Assembly: GCF_003334855.1 (NCBI RefSeq)
Contig: NZ_QOWE01000007.1
Span: 1 to 64,000 of the forward strand
Direction of reading: 5' to 3'
DNA length: 64,000 nucleotides
From: Larkinella punicea
GTDB lineage: Bacteria > Bacteroidota > Bacteroidia > Cytophagales > Spirosomataceae
Shown: in pieces, positions 1-9,825 of the stretch
How positions within the stretch are numbered: the first letter of the stretch is position 1
Layout of the letters: every line of letters begins with the position of its first letter
The notes under the pieces: model-generated
What the model saw: the letters and a program-made list of their open reading frames with translations, nothing else
Told to the model about the DNA's origin: nothing
Databases searched by the model: none
Translations under genes and position numbers: made by a program

Positions 1-14
1 GCACCATCATCATG

Positions 15-128
15 CACACAGGCTCGAGGCCTAACAAACTGTCCGGTGTGGGTTAAAGCAGGGGGATGGGAACACACATAGGTAACGGTGTCAGGCACCT
101 AAGGCACTGCTGTTTTTATCCATCCCCC
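15..128. ncRNA. Candidate structured RNA at left edge (unidentified)
   Basis: No convincing reading frame covers this stretch, but it is rich in paired segments. GGGGGATGG at 61-69 pairs perfectly with CCATCCCCC at 120-128. CACAC at 15-19 can pair with GTGTG at 46-50. Inside the long stem, TAGGT (79-83)/ACCTA (97-101) competes with GGTG (87-90)/CACC (96-99). The pattern suggests a folded RNA or a regulatory leader. It lacks recognisable signatures of RNase P RNA, tmRNA, SRP RNA or 5S rRNA; 6S RNA cannot be excluded. Strand and ends are unknown, and the element may start before the window. The remaining bases to 270 show only a short GTGCC/GGCAC hairpin at 249-260 beyond the mutS stop. Confidence 0.3.
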
Positions 129-270
129 ACCGCTTAGCCGAGTGACTACCAAAGATAATTCGGTTAATGGTAATCAAAGAGGGTGTCGAACAAAGGTATG
201 AAGGCACGCTTAAAACACATGGTGACTATTCTTACTACAAACATGTCGTGCCGCTGGCACTTGGTCGGTT

Positions 271-2958
271 TTATTCAATCATCTTCAACAACTCGTTCAG
301 TTTCAGCAGGGCCTCGATCGGCGTCAACGTATTGATATCCAGTTTACGCAGTTTTTCCTTCACGGCTTCGGCTTTGGGATCACCGGCTTCGAAAATCTTG
401 AGCGTGATGTCACTCGCCCGGGGAAGGTCCCGCAATGCTTCGCGTTTGGTATCGCCCGAACCTTCCCGCTGGCTTTCCAACTGTTGCAGAATTTCGCCGG
501 CCCGGCTGACAATGCCCGTCGGCATCCCGGCCATTTGCGCCACGTGAATCCCGAAGCTGTGTTCGCTCCCTCCTTCCTTCAGCTTCCGCAGGAAAATGAC
601 TTTGTTGCCCATTTCCTTGACGGCCACGTTGAAGTTCTTGATGCGGGGTAAATCCGTCGCCAGTTCATTCAGTTCATGGTAGTGGGTGGCAAACAGCGTT
701 TTAGCGCGGTAGGTCGGGTGGTTGTGCAGGTATTCGGCAATCGACCAGGCGATGGAAACACCGTCGTAGGTACTGGTTCCCCGCCCGATTTCGTCCATGA
801 TCACCAGACTCCGTTCGCTGAGGTTGTTCAGAATGCTGGCGGTTTCGGTCATCTCGACCATGAAGGTCGACTCGCCCCGCGACAGGTTGTCGGAAGCCCC
901 AACGCGCGTAAAAATCTTGTCGACAATACCGATCTCCGCTTCCGATGCCGGCACGAAACTGCCCGTCTGCGCCATCAGCACAATCAGAGCGGTTTGGCGC
1001 AGGAGCGCCGATTTCCCGGCCATGTTGGGGCCGGTGATGATGATGATCTGCTGGGTTTCGTCGTCCAGATACAGGTCGTTCGGCACATACGGTTCGCCGG
1101 GCGGTAGTTGCTGCTCGATCACCGGATGCCGTCCGTCTTTAATCTGCAAAACCTTCGAATTGGTGATCGTCGGTTTGGTATAGCGGTTTTTCTCGGCGAT
1201 GCGGGCAAACGACGCCAGCACATCCAGCACCGAAATGACCCGGGCGTTCTGCTGAATGTGGTTGACATATTCGCCGGCCGCCAGCACCAGATCATTGAAC
1301 ATCCGCTGTTCGATGCTGAAAATCTGGTCTTCGGCATTCAGGATTTTGTCTTCGTATTCCTTCAGTTCCGGGGTAATGTAGCGTTCAGCATTCACCAGCG
1401 TCTGCTTCCGAATCCACTCCGCCGGAACCCGGGATTTGTGGGCGTTCGACACTTCCAGGTAATAGCCAAACACCTTGTTATAAGCCACTTTTAGCGACGA
1501 AATACCGGTGCGCTGCACCTCCCGGTTTTGCAACTGCACGAGGTAATCTTTCCCGGAAAACGCAATGGCGTGCAAACTGTCCAGGTCAGCATTGACGCCA
1601 CTTTTGATCATGCCGCCCTGGTTGCTCAGCACCGGCGCTTCATCCCGCAATTCCGCTTCAATCTTATCGACCAGAAACGTACATGCATTGAGTTGATCGG
1701 CGTATTTTTTAATCGACGACGTCATCGGCTGTTGCGCCAGTGCCGTGATCAGCAATTCTTTGATGGGCAAAATGTGCGACAGCGAACGTTTCAACTGCAC
1801 CATTTCGCGGGGCGAAATCCGCCGGACGGCCACTTTGGAAATCAGTCGTTCCAGATCGCCAATTTGCTTCAGGTGCAGTTCCAGCGACTCCCGCAGGCTC
1901 GGGCCATCGGCCCCCTGAGTAGCATCGCCGTGGCCGGTTTTGAGGAGTTCGACGGTATTGAGCCGCTCTTCAATCAGCGGTTTGTCTTTCAACGGCAACA
2001 ACAGCCACTTCCGCAGCAGCCGCGCGCCCATCGGCGTAACGGTCTGATCCAGAATCTGAATCAGCGGAATTCCGCCATCCTGCTGCGACGCCACCAGCTC
2101 CAGATTCCGAATCGTAAACCGGTCGAGCCAGACATACTTATCTTCTTCGAGCCGCGTCAGCCGGGCAATGTGGTCGATGTCTTTGTGCTCGGTTTCATTC
2201 AGGTAATGCAGAATGACCCCAGCCGCCACAATGCCGTCGGTCAGCCCTTCGACGCCAAAGCCTTTCAGGGAAGACGTTTGAAAATGCTGGGTCAGCAAGG
2301 GATAGGCGAAGTCGTAGGTAAACGCCCAATCGTCCAGTGTATACGTATTGAATTTATCGCCAAACTGTTCGACAAAATCCTTGCGGTATTTTTTACAAAA
2401 CAGGATTTCGGACGGATTAAAACTTTGCAGGAGTTTATCGGCATAAGCCGCATTGCCCTGCGACGTAAGGAATTCCCCGGTCGAAATGTCCAGAAACGCC
2501 ACGCCAAACTGGGCGTCGGCACCCGATCCTTTGGCGAAATGAACCGCAGCCAGGTAGTTGTTCCGGCGCGTATCCAGCACGTTATCGTTAAAGGAAACGC
2601 CGGGCGTTACCAGTTCCGTTACCCCGCGTTTGACGATGCCTTTCGCCATCGCCGGGTCTTCGAGCTGGTCGCAGATGGCCACACGCTCGCCCGCCCGAAC
2701 CAGCTTGGGCAGGTAGGTATCAAGCGAATGATGCGGAAAACCGGCCAGGTCTTCGTTGGCACCGCCGTTGTTCCGTTTGGTCAGCGTAATGCCCAAAATC
2801 CGGCTGGCTTTGATGGCGTCTTCGCCGAAGGTTTCGTAAAAATCCCCCACGCGAAAAAGCAGGATGGCACCGGGGTATTTGACTTTAATCTGGTTGTATT
2901 GCCGGTTTAGGGGGGTTTCGGTCGGTTTCTTGACAAGCTTCGTGCTGGTACTTTTCAC
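271..2958 (-). CDS. mutS: DNA mismatch repair protein MutS
   Basis: Recognises mismatches and small loops and starts post-replicative mismatch repair with MutL in the cytoplasm. The 895-residue product has the full MutS layout: an N-terminal mispair-binding domain with the Phe-x-Glu wedge (F40-Y41-E42 in [11 protein letters not shown]), connector, core/lever and clamp domains, then a C-terminal ABC-type ATPase. Walker [14 protein letters not shown] lies near residue 641, followed by Walker [16 protein letters not shown] and the helix-turn-helix dimer region. Start is a GTG; the in-frame sequence from here matches the family N-terminus. The gene is transcribed away from the SpoU methylase, with 204 bp between them. 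The length is typical for MutS1. Confidence 0.97.
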   Translation of the reverse strand: MKSTSTKLVKKPTETPLNRQYNQIKVKYPGAILLFRVGDFYETFGEDAIKASRILGITLTKRNNGGANEDLAGFPHHSLDTYLPKLVRAGERVAICDQLEDPAMAKGIVKRGVTELVTPGVSFNDNVLDTRRNNYLAAVHFAKGSGADAQFGVAFLDISTGEFLTSQGNAAYADKLLQSFNPSEILFCKKYRKDFVEQFGDKFNTYTLDDWAFTYDFAYPLLTQHFQTSSLKGFGVEGLTDGIVAAGVILHYLNETEHKDIDHIARLTRLEEDKYVWLDRFTIRNLELVASQQDGGIPLIQILDQTVTPMGARLLRKWLLLPLKDKPLIEERLNTVELLKTGHGDATQGADGPSLRESLELHLKQIGDLERLISKVAVRRISPREMVQLKRSLSHILPIKELLITALAQQPMTSSIKKYADQLNACTFLVDKIEAELRDEAPVLSNQGGMIKSGVNADLDSLHAIAFSGKDYLVQLQNREVQRTGISSLKVAYNKVFGYYLEVSNAHKSRVPAEWIRKQTLVNAERYITPELKEYEDKILNAEDQIFSIEQRMFNDLVLAAGEYVNHIQQNARVISVLDVLASFARIAEKNRYTKPTITNSKVLQIKDGRHPVIEQQLPPGEPYVPNDLYLDDETQQIIIITGPNMAGKSALLRQTALIVLMAQTGSFVPASEAEIGIVDKIFTRVGASDNLSRGESTFMVEMTETASILNNLSERSLVIMDEIGRGTSTYDGVSIAWSIAEYLHNHPTYRAKTLFATHYHELNELATDLPRIKNFNVAVKEMGNKVIFLRKLKEGGSEHSFGIHVAQMAGMPTGIVSRAGEILQQLESQREGSGDTKREALRDLPRASDITLKIFEAGDPKAEAVKEKLRKLDINTLTPIEALLKLNELLKMIE

Positions 2959-2981
2959 AAATTCCGGATGCTTAATTTAAA

Positions 2982-2989
2982 CAAAAATA
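2982..2989 (-). promoter_or_regulatory. Putative -7 box of mutS
   Basis: On the minus strand the sequence reads TATTTTTG, a perfect match to the Bacteroidetes TAnnTTTG element, 23 bp before the mutS GTG. No TTTG/TTG is seen at the usual distance upstream, so only half of the promoter is supported. Confidence 0.35.
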
Positions 2990-3162
2990 CGAAATTTTAG
3001 GGAGAGGGCGGTCTTCACAACCGGCTTGTTGTCGATAAAGGCGCATTTGTTTGTCCTTTCCGGAAAAGAATATAAATTTCGGCCCGTCATCCGGCAACGA
3101 CATGAACACCGTTCTTCGGTCTTCAACCATCTGTCCACACACCCGGTTAAAACCCCAGTCCA

Positions 3163-3708
3163 ATGCCCAGAAAAGTCAGTCTCGACGAACTCAATCGCCT
3201 AACCGTCGAAGACTTTAAAACCGCTGACAAATACCCGTACGTTTTGATTTTAGACAATGTCCGGAGCCTTAACAACGTCGGGTCGGTGTTTCGCACAGCC
3301 GACGCCTTTCGGGCGGAGAAAATCTACCTTTGCGGCATCACCGGTACGCCACCCCACCGCGACATCACCAAGACGGCCCTCGGCGCCACCGAATCGGTCG
3401 ATTGGGAGCATGTTCAGGATGTAGTTGCATTAATTGATCGGTTGAAGCAGGAAGGCTGGACCATCGCAGCCATCGAGCAGGCCGAGGGCAGCGTCGGTTT
3501 GCAGGATTTCGAGCCACTGGCTAACAAAAAGTTTGCATTTGTGTTTGGTAATGAGGTTGCGGGTGTCAATTCCAGTATTATTGAGAAAGCCGACCTGGTG
3601 CTGGAAATACCCCAATATGGCACTAAACACTCGCTCAACATCGCCGTCACTGCGGGCATCGTTTGCTGGGATTTTCTGACAAAACTTAACAAAAACTTAA
3701 CACACTGA
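3163..3708 (+). CDS. TrmH/SpoU family RNA 2'-O-methyltransferase
   Basis: A SAM-dependent ribose methylase of the SPOUT (alpha/beta knot) class, probably acting on tRNA or rRNA. The 181-residue protein is a minimal catalytic domain with the three SpoU motifs in order: NNVGSVFRTADAF (motif 1, near residue 37), FVFGNEVAGVNSSI (motif 2, near 126) and IPQYGTKHSLNIAVTAGI (motif 3, knot). There is no N-terminal substrate-binding extension, so the target base cannot be deduced. ATG start directly follows a 200-bp region shared with divergent mutS. The family call is firm; the substrate is unknown. Confidence 0.9.
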   Translation: MPRKVSLDELNRLTVEDFKTADKYPYVLILDNVRSLNNVGSVFRTADAFRAEKIYLCGITGTPPHRDITKTALGATESVDWEHVQDVVALIDRLKQEGWTIAAIEQAEGSVGLQDFEPLANKKFAFVFGNEVAGVNSSIIEKADLVLEIPQYGTKHSLNIAVTAGIVCWDFLTKLNKNLTH

Positions 3709-3785
3709 TTTTGTTTTTCCTGTTTCTTTCGTAGTTGTTTGTAGATTTTTTTATTTACCGCAGTATACCTTAACAACATTCCCAT

Positions 3786-4235
3786 ATGAAGACCAAAAAA
3801 AAATCGCTGGCAACTGAAATTGCAAGTTCGATTGAAACCAAACTGACCGAAGTAGGCGAACAGTCGAAAAAAGTAAAGAAAGCCATCGAAAAAGCCGCCG
3901 AAAAACTAGCCGACCGGGTCAGCAAGCTCTTTAAGAAAGAAGAAGAGAAGAAGAAAAAGCAACTGGCGAAGGCCAAGAAAAAAGCCGATCAGAAAGGCAA
4001 GAAAGTCGCCAAAAAGCTCAAAAAAACCACCGTAAAGGCGGCTGACAACGGTCAAGCGAAGGCATCTGCACCCGAAAAAGAAACACCGGCACCCAAAGCG
4101 GCAGCCACTCCCAAAGCACCAGCCAAACCTAAACCGGCACCAGCCACCAAACCGACAGCAACCCGGACCACACCCGCCACCCGGAAGACCCCTGCGCCAA
4201 AACCGGCACCCGAAACCAGCCCATCCGAATCCTGA
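3786..4235 (+). CDS. Lysine/alanine/proline-rich histone H1-like protein
   Basis: A 149-residue, strongly basic protein of biased composition. Residues 1-85 are a lysine-rich, predicted helical segment (runs such as KKEEEKKKKQLAKAKKK), and residues 90-149 are an unstructured Ala-Pro-Thr-Lys tail with repeated APKAAATPKAPAKPKPAPA-type words. This resembles eukaryotic H1 C-terminal tails and bacterial H1-like nucleoid proteins, so a DNA- or polyanion-binding role is inferred. The ATG follows 77 bp after the SpoU gene stop, and a strong hairpin terminator follows. No enzyme motif, signal peptide or membrane segment is present. Low-complexity composition makes homology weak evidence here. Confidence 0.6.
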   Translation: MKTKKKSLATEIASSIETKLTEVGEQSKKVKKAIEKAAEKLADRVSKLFKKEEEKKKKQLAKAKKKADQKGKKVAKKLKKTTVKAADNGQAKASAPEKETPAPKAAATPKAPAKPKPAPATKPTATRTTPATRKTPAPKPAPETSPSES

Positions 4236-4273
4236 AACGAGGGAGTTGCCCCGCTATCTGGTAAACTATTTTT

Positions 4274-4302
4274 GCGTAGGGCGGTTGCTCTACGCTTTTT
4301 TT
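4274..4302 (+). terminator. Rho-independent terminator after H1-like gene
   Basis: GCGTAG at 4274-4279 pairs with CTACGC at 4290-4295 and is followed at once by seven T residues. It lies about 40 bp after the stop codon of the H1-like gene. Confidence 0.75.
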
Positions 4303-4668
4303 ATTTTCCCCTAATTCCCTTTTAATCTGACACTTACAGAAAATATTGAATACGTATTGCTACGGGTTCACTTTTCAACATACGTTAATTACAACTTTTT
4401 ATTGTCATAAATTTGAATTATTCCTTATTGTTCAATTACTTAGCATCATAAGTACCCTGTATCTAACGTCTGATAAATACCTATTATTGTTACCCTCTAT
4501 CCTACTACGTTAACCTCCATTAACAGAGCATCACCTGCTCAAACGCCAGACCAGACTCTTAACACGTGTAAGTTTTTCGTAAAAAAATCCTTGAATAGCT
4601 GACTTTCAAAAGATTCGTTCGTCTAAACGGAGTATAGTCTATCAAGTCCACCTAACATGACATAACAC
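4303..4668. other. AT-rich intergenic region before sensor kinase
   Basis: About 366 bp with no plausible reading frame and clearly more AT-rich than its neighbours. A TAAATTTG (TAnnTTTG-type) motif occurs near 4406, far from the kinase start and without a good upstream TTTG, so promoter assignment is weak. I see no tRNA or strong hairpin. Confidence 0.4.
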
Positions 4669-5955
4669 ATGTCACGACTGACTACCCGTATTCTGATTGT
4701 TCTCTCCATCCTGTCGATTGTTGGCATTGTGTCGACGCAGGTTTATTGGGTCAGGAAGGCGTATGAATTGCGAGAACGGCAGTTTCTGCAAACCGTTACC
4801 AAAGCGTTGAGCGAAGTGGCCCGGCGCGTGGCCCGCCCTGAAACCGGCGTACCCGTTGGGGTTCAGGTCGTTACTTTGTCTCCGTCGTATTATCTGGTTA
4901 ATCTGGATGCACCAATCGATCCGAAGAAACTGGACTTCTATTTGGGTGCTGAACTGGAAATTCACCAGATTCTGACTACGTTCGAATATGGTGTCTATGA
5001 CAACAATGCCGGACAGATTATCTACGAAAACTCGTCCCGGCAACAGGATCAACCGTCTGTAGCCACCGGCAAAAATACGCCCTCGGCGTCATCGCCCTAT
5101 TATTTTGTCGTCCGTTTTCCCAACCAGGTTCAATACCTGACCCAGCAACTGGACAACTGGATCCTGGCGTCTCTGATCGTTCTGCTGCTCACCTGCTTCT
5201 TCATCTACCTGTTCTACCGGATGCTCACGCAGAAAAACCAGACGGATGACCAGCGCGAATTCATCAACAACATGACGCACGAGCTTCAAACGCCCATTTC
5301 GTCGATCAAAATTGCCGCCGATGTACTGTCGTCTCCCAAGATCATTGAACAGCCCGAGCGGATGCTGAAGTATGTGCGGATGGTGCAGGAAGAAACCCTG
5401 CGGCTCCAGCAGCAGGTCGAGACGGTTTTGACAGTGGCCCGCTCCGACAACAAGGGAGCCTTCAAACTGAACCCGGTTCCCATCGACATGCACGAACTAC
5501 TGTTCCACCTGGCAGAACGGCACGGCGATTACCTGCATCTGGAACTGGAAGCGCATTACCCGATCGTTCAGGCCGATCGTTTGCACCTGACCAATGTACT
5601 GGGGAATTTAGTCGATAACGCGGTTAAATACACACCCGCCAATCCGTTCATCCAGTTGATCACCCGCAATGAAAATGGCCAGTTTGTTCTTTTTGTTCAG
5701 GACAATGGCATTGGTATTGCGCCCGAACACCAGCCCCACATTTTCAACGCGTATTACCGCGCACCGGGTGCCAATACCCACAGCGTCAAAGGGTTCGGCC
5801 TAGGCTTAAGCTACGTACAGAAGATCGTGAAAGCCCACCGCTGGAAATTAAGCGTCAGCAGCGCCCCCGGTCAGGGAAGCACATTCAGCATCCGGATTCC
5901 CCAACCAACCGTTCAACCCATCCGAAGCCAAAAAGAGTTAAGAGTTAAAAGTTAA
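4669..5955 (+). CDS. Membrane sensor histidine kinase
   Basis: A two-component sensor of 428 residues with two membrane segments (about 7-28 and 162-185) flanking a roughly 130-residue periplasmic domain without a recognised fold. The cytoplasmic part has a HisKA dimerisation domain with the phospho-acceptor in FINNMTHELQTPISS (His204), then an ATPase domain with N box GNLVDNAVKYTP (near 310), G1 box DNGIGIAPEH (near 345) and G2 box GFGLGLSYV (near 377). No response regulator is adjacent. The nearest is the NtrC-type regulator at 12153, which is also without a kinase, so pairing is possible but unproven. A perfect hairpin follows the stop. Confidence 0.93.
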   Translation: MSRLTTRILIVLSILSIVGIVSTQVYWVRKAYELRERQFLQTVTKALSEVARRVARPETGVPVGVQVVTLSPSYYLVNLDAPIDPKKLDFYLGAELEIHQILTTFEYGVYDNNAGQIIYENSSRQQDQPSVATGKNTPSASSPYYFVVRFPNQVQYLTQQLDNWILASLIVLLLTCFFIYLFYRMLTQKNQTDDQREFINNMTHELQTPISSIKIAADVLSSPKIIEQPERMLKYVRMVQEETLRLQQQVETVLTVARSDNKGAFKLNPVPIDMHELLFHLAERHGDYLHLELEAHYPIVQADRLHLTNVLGNLVDNAVKYTPANPFIQLITRNENGQFVLFVQDNGIGIAPEHQPHIFNAYYRAPGANTHSVKGFGLGLSYVQKIVKAHRWKLSVSSAPGQGSTFSIRIPQPTVQPIRSQKELRVKS

Positions 5956-6004
5956 GAGTTGGCTGACGCATTCTTCTTGTTCTTGCGTCAGCCAACTCTT
6001 AACT
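5950..6004. terminator. Long perfect hairpin between convergent genes
   Basis: Two perfect 21-bp arms (5950-5970 and 5984-6004) with a 13-nt loop lie between the convergent kinase and dehydrogenase genes, 10 bp from the dehydrogenase stop. The flank is built of AGAGTTA-like heptads. The inner word agagttggctgacgca recurs at 52779. Probably a bidirectional terminator; it belongs to the hairpin family described in the findings. Confidence 0.7.
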
Positions 6005-6015
6005 CTTAACTCCCT

Positions 6016-9000
6016 TTATTTAGCCGCTTTTTCAGCCGGAGCGGTTTTTACCCGCATGATTCCGTTCATGATCCGCCAGTGACCGGGGAAGGTACACACG
6101 AACGGATAATCGCCGGGTTGGGCCGGAGCCGTGAACTTCAACCGGTAGGTCTGCTCGGGATTGACGAGGGGCGACGATGCCACCACCTGCGGGATAGATG
6201 GCACATAATTCCGTTCTGCACCATCTTTCGCCGTAATCAGCTTATCAGCAGCCGCGCCAATGATTTCCAGCGACTTCGGTTTGCCGACCACAATGTTGTG
6301 TTGCATGGCGTCGGTGTTCTCGAAAATGATTTCGACCTGTTTGCCCGCCGTGACCGTAAACTCCTTTTTGTCAAACTGCAACGCTTCCTTGATCGGCTTG
6401 ATGCGAACGGTTTCGACATTCGGATCGACGGCAGGTTCGGCCGATACTCCCCAGGCCTGCAACACCCGATTCATCCGCTCCCGGTTCTCACTCGGAATCG
6501 TAGTGACCAGGCTGGCAACAAACGATTTGTCAGCCTCTTTCAGCGTCGCTTTCCGCCGGAATCCCCACCCATCGGAAATACCTTTTACAATGGCGGTACT
6601 GCCTGCAGCATCCAGTTGTTGCGACAGCCGGAGCAACCCAACAACCGCATCTGCCGGTGCTGCCGAGGTGTAGTTCCGAATCGCCCGTTCCAACACAAAC
6701 GCACTCATGCTCTGTGGTGGACGATAGGTCAGTTTATGCGTAAATCCATTGTTGTTTTCATTTCCTTCGGCCAGGACATTGTTCCCATCCACGGTAGCCA
6801 CCACCGAATAGTCTCCGGCCGTCTCAAACGAAACCGTAAAGTTGGTATTCCAGGGACCGTTGTTTCCCTCCTGAATGACCACGGTTTCGCCCGGTTTAAT
6901 TCCCGCCGTGTGTTTCTGGCTGACATACTCCGTTTTCCGGCCCTGTCCTTCAATCCGAATCGCCAGCGGAATTGGCGTTCCTTCCGGTATGGCGACACCG
7001 CCCCGGTTGGTCACTTCGACAAAAATGCGGGTCGATTCGCGTACATAGGGAGAAGCCGGTTCGGTGCGCACTTTCGTAATCACCAGATCCGGTTTATCAC
7101 TCGAAGAAGCCATTGTGGGAGCAGGCTGCGCGGTGGTTTGGGCCGTCATGGCCGCGTGGTCGTGGTGGCCGCTCATCGACTCCGGTGCTTTTGACCCCGA
7201 CTTGCTGTTCTGCACCATTTGCTTCAGAAAAGTCTGCATCAGCTTCCCGTCGTGGCTCGTCAACGCGCAGGCAAAAGCATCCGGCAACCAGCGATCGTTT
7301 ACTTCTTTGGCGTCGTTCAGGCGGGTCAGAACGGCGGTTTCTACGGCTGGTGTCAACGGCATTTCCGAAAAAGCCAGCAGTGTATTCAAAACCACCAGCG
7401 GCTCTTTGTCATTCAACGCATTGGCTTGCAGCAACGCACTAGCCGATGCTTCGTTGCGGGGCAGCACCTGAACGGCGGTTTTTCGAACTCCGGCACAGGC
7501 ATGTTTCAAAGCCGCCGTGGCGGTTTGCAGCGCATTCGCATCCGAACCGTCCAGCGCTCCCAACCCCTGCAACGTCCACAGGGCGTGGATGGCCGACGGG
7601 TTGATCCCGATTTCGTCCAGTGTCTGGTCTTTCACCAGACCCAGCAGTTGCGGAACGACATCCTTCTGCCCTCTCTCCACCAGCAACCGCTGCGCCGTCT
7701 GACGCCAGAACATGTTGTTATTTTTCAAAGCCGCCACCAGTTCCGCCGGACGATCCTTGCTCAGCGACAAAGGCGTATAAGCCGGAGCTTTCTTGTAGGC
7801 AACCCGGTAAATCCGACCATGGGTAAAATCGCGCAAATCCGTCTGGTACGCATTTCCCGGCCCATTCTGGGCACCTTTCGGCGTTGGGTTGTGCTGAATG
7901 ATGTAGCTGTACCAATCGACGACCCAAACTGCGCCGTCGGGACCCACCTCGGCAAAAACCGGGGCGACCCACTCATCAGCGCCGGCCAGCAGGTTGAAAC
8001 CCAGCCCTTCGCTGTCGTCAAAGTCGGTCCCTTTTTTCACCATGATGTTCTGGTGCAGAATGTGACCGGTTGGCTCCGACACAAAGGCCACCTTATTCCA
8101 GTAGCTTTTCGGGAAGGCGCGGGCCGTGTAGAAATTGTGCCCGGCAGCCGCCGTAAAGCCTCCAAACACATCGACCTGCCGCACTTTTTCCGTAATCGGT
8201 TTCATGTCCTTGTGCGTATCGGTGCCGCGACTGCCACTACCAATTCCGCCGGGGAAATACCGGTGCGGAATCGCCATGTACCAGCCGTGGGAATTGTTGG
8301 CCGTTGAGCCAAACACATCGCCGGTTTCGTTGAAAGCCAATCCCCAGGTGTTGTTGGAGGTGCTCGTCACGAATTCCAGTTTCGAGCCATCGGGTTTGAA
8401 GCGGAAAAAACCCTGTGAAAATTTGAGACTATCCGCTCCCACTTTACCCACAAAACCGGAATAACCAATGCAGCCCCAGACCCAGTTGTCGAAACCAACG
8501 TGCAGGTTAGACGGACCGGCGTGGGTGTCACCCGTCCCGAAACCGGTAAACAGAATCTTTTTCTCGTCGGCCTTGTCGTCGCCGTTGGTATCTTTCAAAA
8601 ACAGCATGTGCGGTGCCTGCGACACCATAATGCCCCCGTTGACGAACGCCAAACCGGTCGGAATACTCAGGCCGTCGGCAAACTTGGTAAACTTATCCGC
8701 CTTGCCGTCTTTGTTGGTATCTTCGCAAATGAGGATGTAATCGGTTCCTCCCGTGTCTTTCCGCTCGTTCGGATAATCCTTGGTAATCAGCACAAAAAGC
8801 CGTCCGCGCTCATCCCACGCCATCGCAATCGGGTGCATCACGTCGGGTTCGTGGGCAAACTGTTCCAGTGTAAAATCGACCGGCACCTGAATGTGTTTCA
8901 TCGATTCTTCGGGCGAAAGCGGCAACTGGCGCATCTGCGGCCCCGAGCGTTTTTCGTAGTTCGGCAAATTAGCCTCAACATACTGGAAGGGCTGCGGTTT

Positions 9001-9801
9001 CAGATCGTCGTGCAACTTTTTCACCTTGTCGCCCACCGCCCAGAGAATGCCCTGCTCGATCAAATCCTGAAAACCGGGGACATTCCACGTCCGTTGATCG
9101 TGACCGTAAGCCGTGTAGAAAACCCGGCCTTTGCCGTAGTTGCGCGTCCAGGTGTAGGGTTCGGTTTTCTGACCGGGCCGGTCTTTTTCCTGATCCGCTT
9201 TGATATCGCGTACCGCCAGCACATTGTTGTCGGCCTGAAGTTTTTCGTGCAGATACGTTTCGTCGTAGGCTTTGAACGGTTTCAGGCCCATGATGGCCGG
9301 GTGGCCGGGCTGAACGGTCAAGGTCTGAATCGTATCCATGCGGTGACGCCAGAATTGCCCGCCCACCATTTTGACGTATTCCGGCGAATTCCGGAAACAA
9401 TACGAAGCGCAGTGGATCGGAATCAGGCCTTTACCACCCGCCACAAAATCGATCAGTGCCTTTTCCTGGGGCTGCGGAATGCTATCCCAGTTGGCATAAA
9501 TCAACAAACCGTCGTATTTCGCCAGGTTCTCGGCATTGATGTCTTCCAGCCGATCGGTGTAGGTCAGGTTAATGCCTTTATCCCCCAACGCAGCCATCAG
9601 TTCCGGCACACGTTCCGACGGGCGGTGGTGGCCGTTATCGCCCAGAAACAGAATTTCCGTCCGCCGGGGCTGGTCGGGATTCGTGGCCGAAACGCCGGGG
9701 CGTCCGCCCATGTCGCGTGGACTGCTGGCCGGTTGCCGACGTGCGCAATCGGTTAGCAGAACCACCAGACCCAGGGTCAGAAATATATTAAAGTTTTTCA
9801 T
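6016..9801 (-). CDS. ThuA / PVC-type dehydrogenase / CARDB / azurin-like fusion lipoprotein
   Basis: A 1261-residue exported protein, probably an extracytoplasmic sugar or sugar-alcohol oxidase. It starts with a lipoprotein-like signal (Cys near residue 19, though the box LLTDC is not canonical). Domains in order: ThuA-like (about 45-265), a six-bladed-propeller PVC-type membrane-bound dehydrogenase related to soluble glucose/sorbosone dehydrogenases (about 300-680), HEAT-like repeats (about 700-860), a CARDB/Ig-like domain (about 900-1005) and a C-terminal cupredoxin (about 1143-1261). The cupredoxin keeps type-1 copper ligands with azurin spacing: His in MQHNIVVG, then Cys-x4-His-x3-Met in CTFPGHWRIM. 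No CxxCH haem motif is present. It is the second gene of an operon, 24 bp after the oxidoreductase. Confidence 0.85.
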   Translation of the reverse strand: MKNFNIFLTLGLVVLLTDCARRQPASSPRDMGGRPGVSATNPDQPRRTEILFLGDNGHHRPSERVPELMAALGDKGINLTYTDRLEDINAENLAKYDGLLIYANWDSIPQPQEKALIDFVAGGKGLIPIHCASYCFRNSPEYVKMVGGQFWRHRMDTIQTLTVQPGHPAIMGLKPFKAYDETYLHEKLQADNNVLAVRDIKADQEKDRPGQKTEPYTWTRNYGKGRVFYTAYGHDQRTWNVPGFQDLIEQGILWAVGDKVKKLHDDLKPQPFQYVEANLPNYEKRSGPQMRQLPLSPEESMKHIQVPVDFTLEQFAHEPDVMHPIAMAWDERGRLFVLITKDYPNERKDTGGTDYILICEDTNKDGKADKFTKFADGLSIPTGLAFVNGGIMVSQAPHMLFLKDTNGDDKADEKKILFTGFGTGDTHAGPSNLHVGFDNWVWGCIGYSGFVGKVGADSLKFSQGFFRFKPDGSKLEFVTSTSNNTWGLAFNETGDVFGSTANNSHGWYMAIPHRYFPGGIGSGSRGTDTHKDMKPITEKVRQVDVFGGFTAAAGHNFYTARAFPKSYWNKVAFVSEPTGHILHQNIMVKKGTDFDDSEGLGFNLLAGADEWVAPVFAEVGPDGAVWVVDWYSYIIQHNPTPKGAQNGPGNAYQTDLRDFTHGRIYRVAYKKAPAYTPLSLSKDRPAELVAALKNNNMFWRQTAQRLLVERGQKDVVPQLLGLVKDQTLDEIGINPSAIHALWTLQGLGALDGSDANALQTATAALKHACAGVRKTAVQVLPRNEASASALLQANALNDKEPLVVLNTLLAFSEMPLTPAVETAVLTRLNDAKEVNDRWLPDAFACALTSHDGKLMQTFLKQMVQNSKSGSKAPESMSGHHDHAAMTAQTTAQPAPTMASSSDKPDLVITKVRTEPASPYVRESTRIFVEVTNRGGVAIPEGTPIPLAIRIEGQGRKTEYVSQKHTAGIKPGETVVIQEGNNGPWNTNFTVSFETAGDYSVVATVDGNNVLAEGNENNNGFTHKLTYRPPQSMSAFVLERAIRNYTSAAPADAVVGLLRLSQQLDAAGSTAIVKGISDGWGFRRKATLKEADKSFVASLVTTIPSENRERMNRVLQAWGVSAEPAVDPNVETVRIKPIKEALQFDKKEFTVTAGKQVEIIFENTDAMQHNIVVGKPKSLEIIGAAADKLITAKDGAERNYVPSIPQVVASSPLVNPEQTYRLKFTAPAQPGDYPFVCTFPGHWRIMNGIMRVKTAPAEKAAK

Positions 9802-9825
9802 AGTGGGTTGTTTTAACGCGTGGTA

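Noticed and set aside
1528-2910. 460-codon plus-strand reading frame
   Set aside because: It lies antisense to mutS; the minus-strand product has full MutS motifs, and the plus product has no domain-like pattern.
8500-9756. 418-codon plus-strand reading frame
   Set aside because: Antisense shadow of the dehydrogenase fusion gene; composition is an artefact of high-GC third positions on the other strand.
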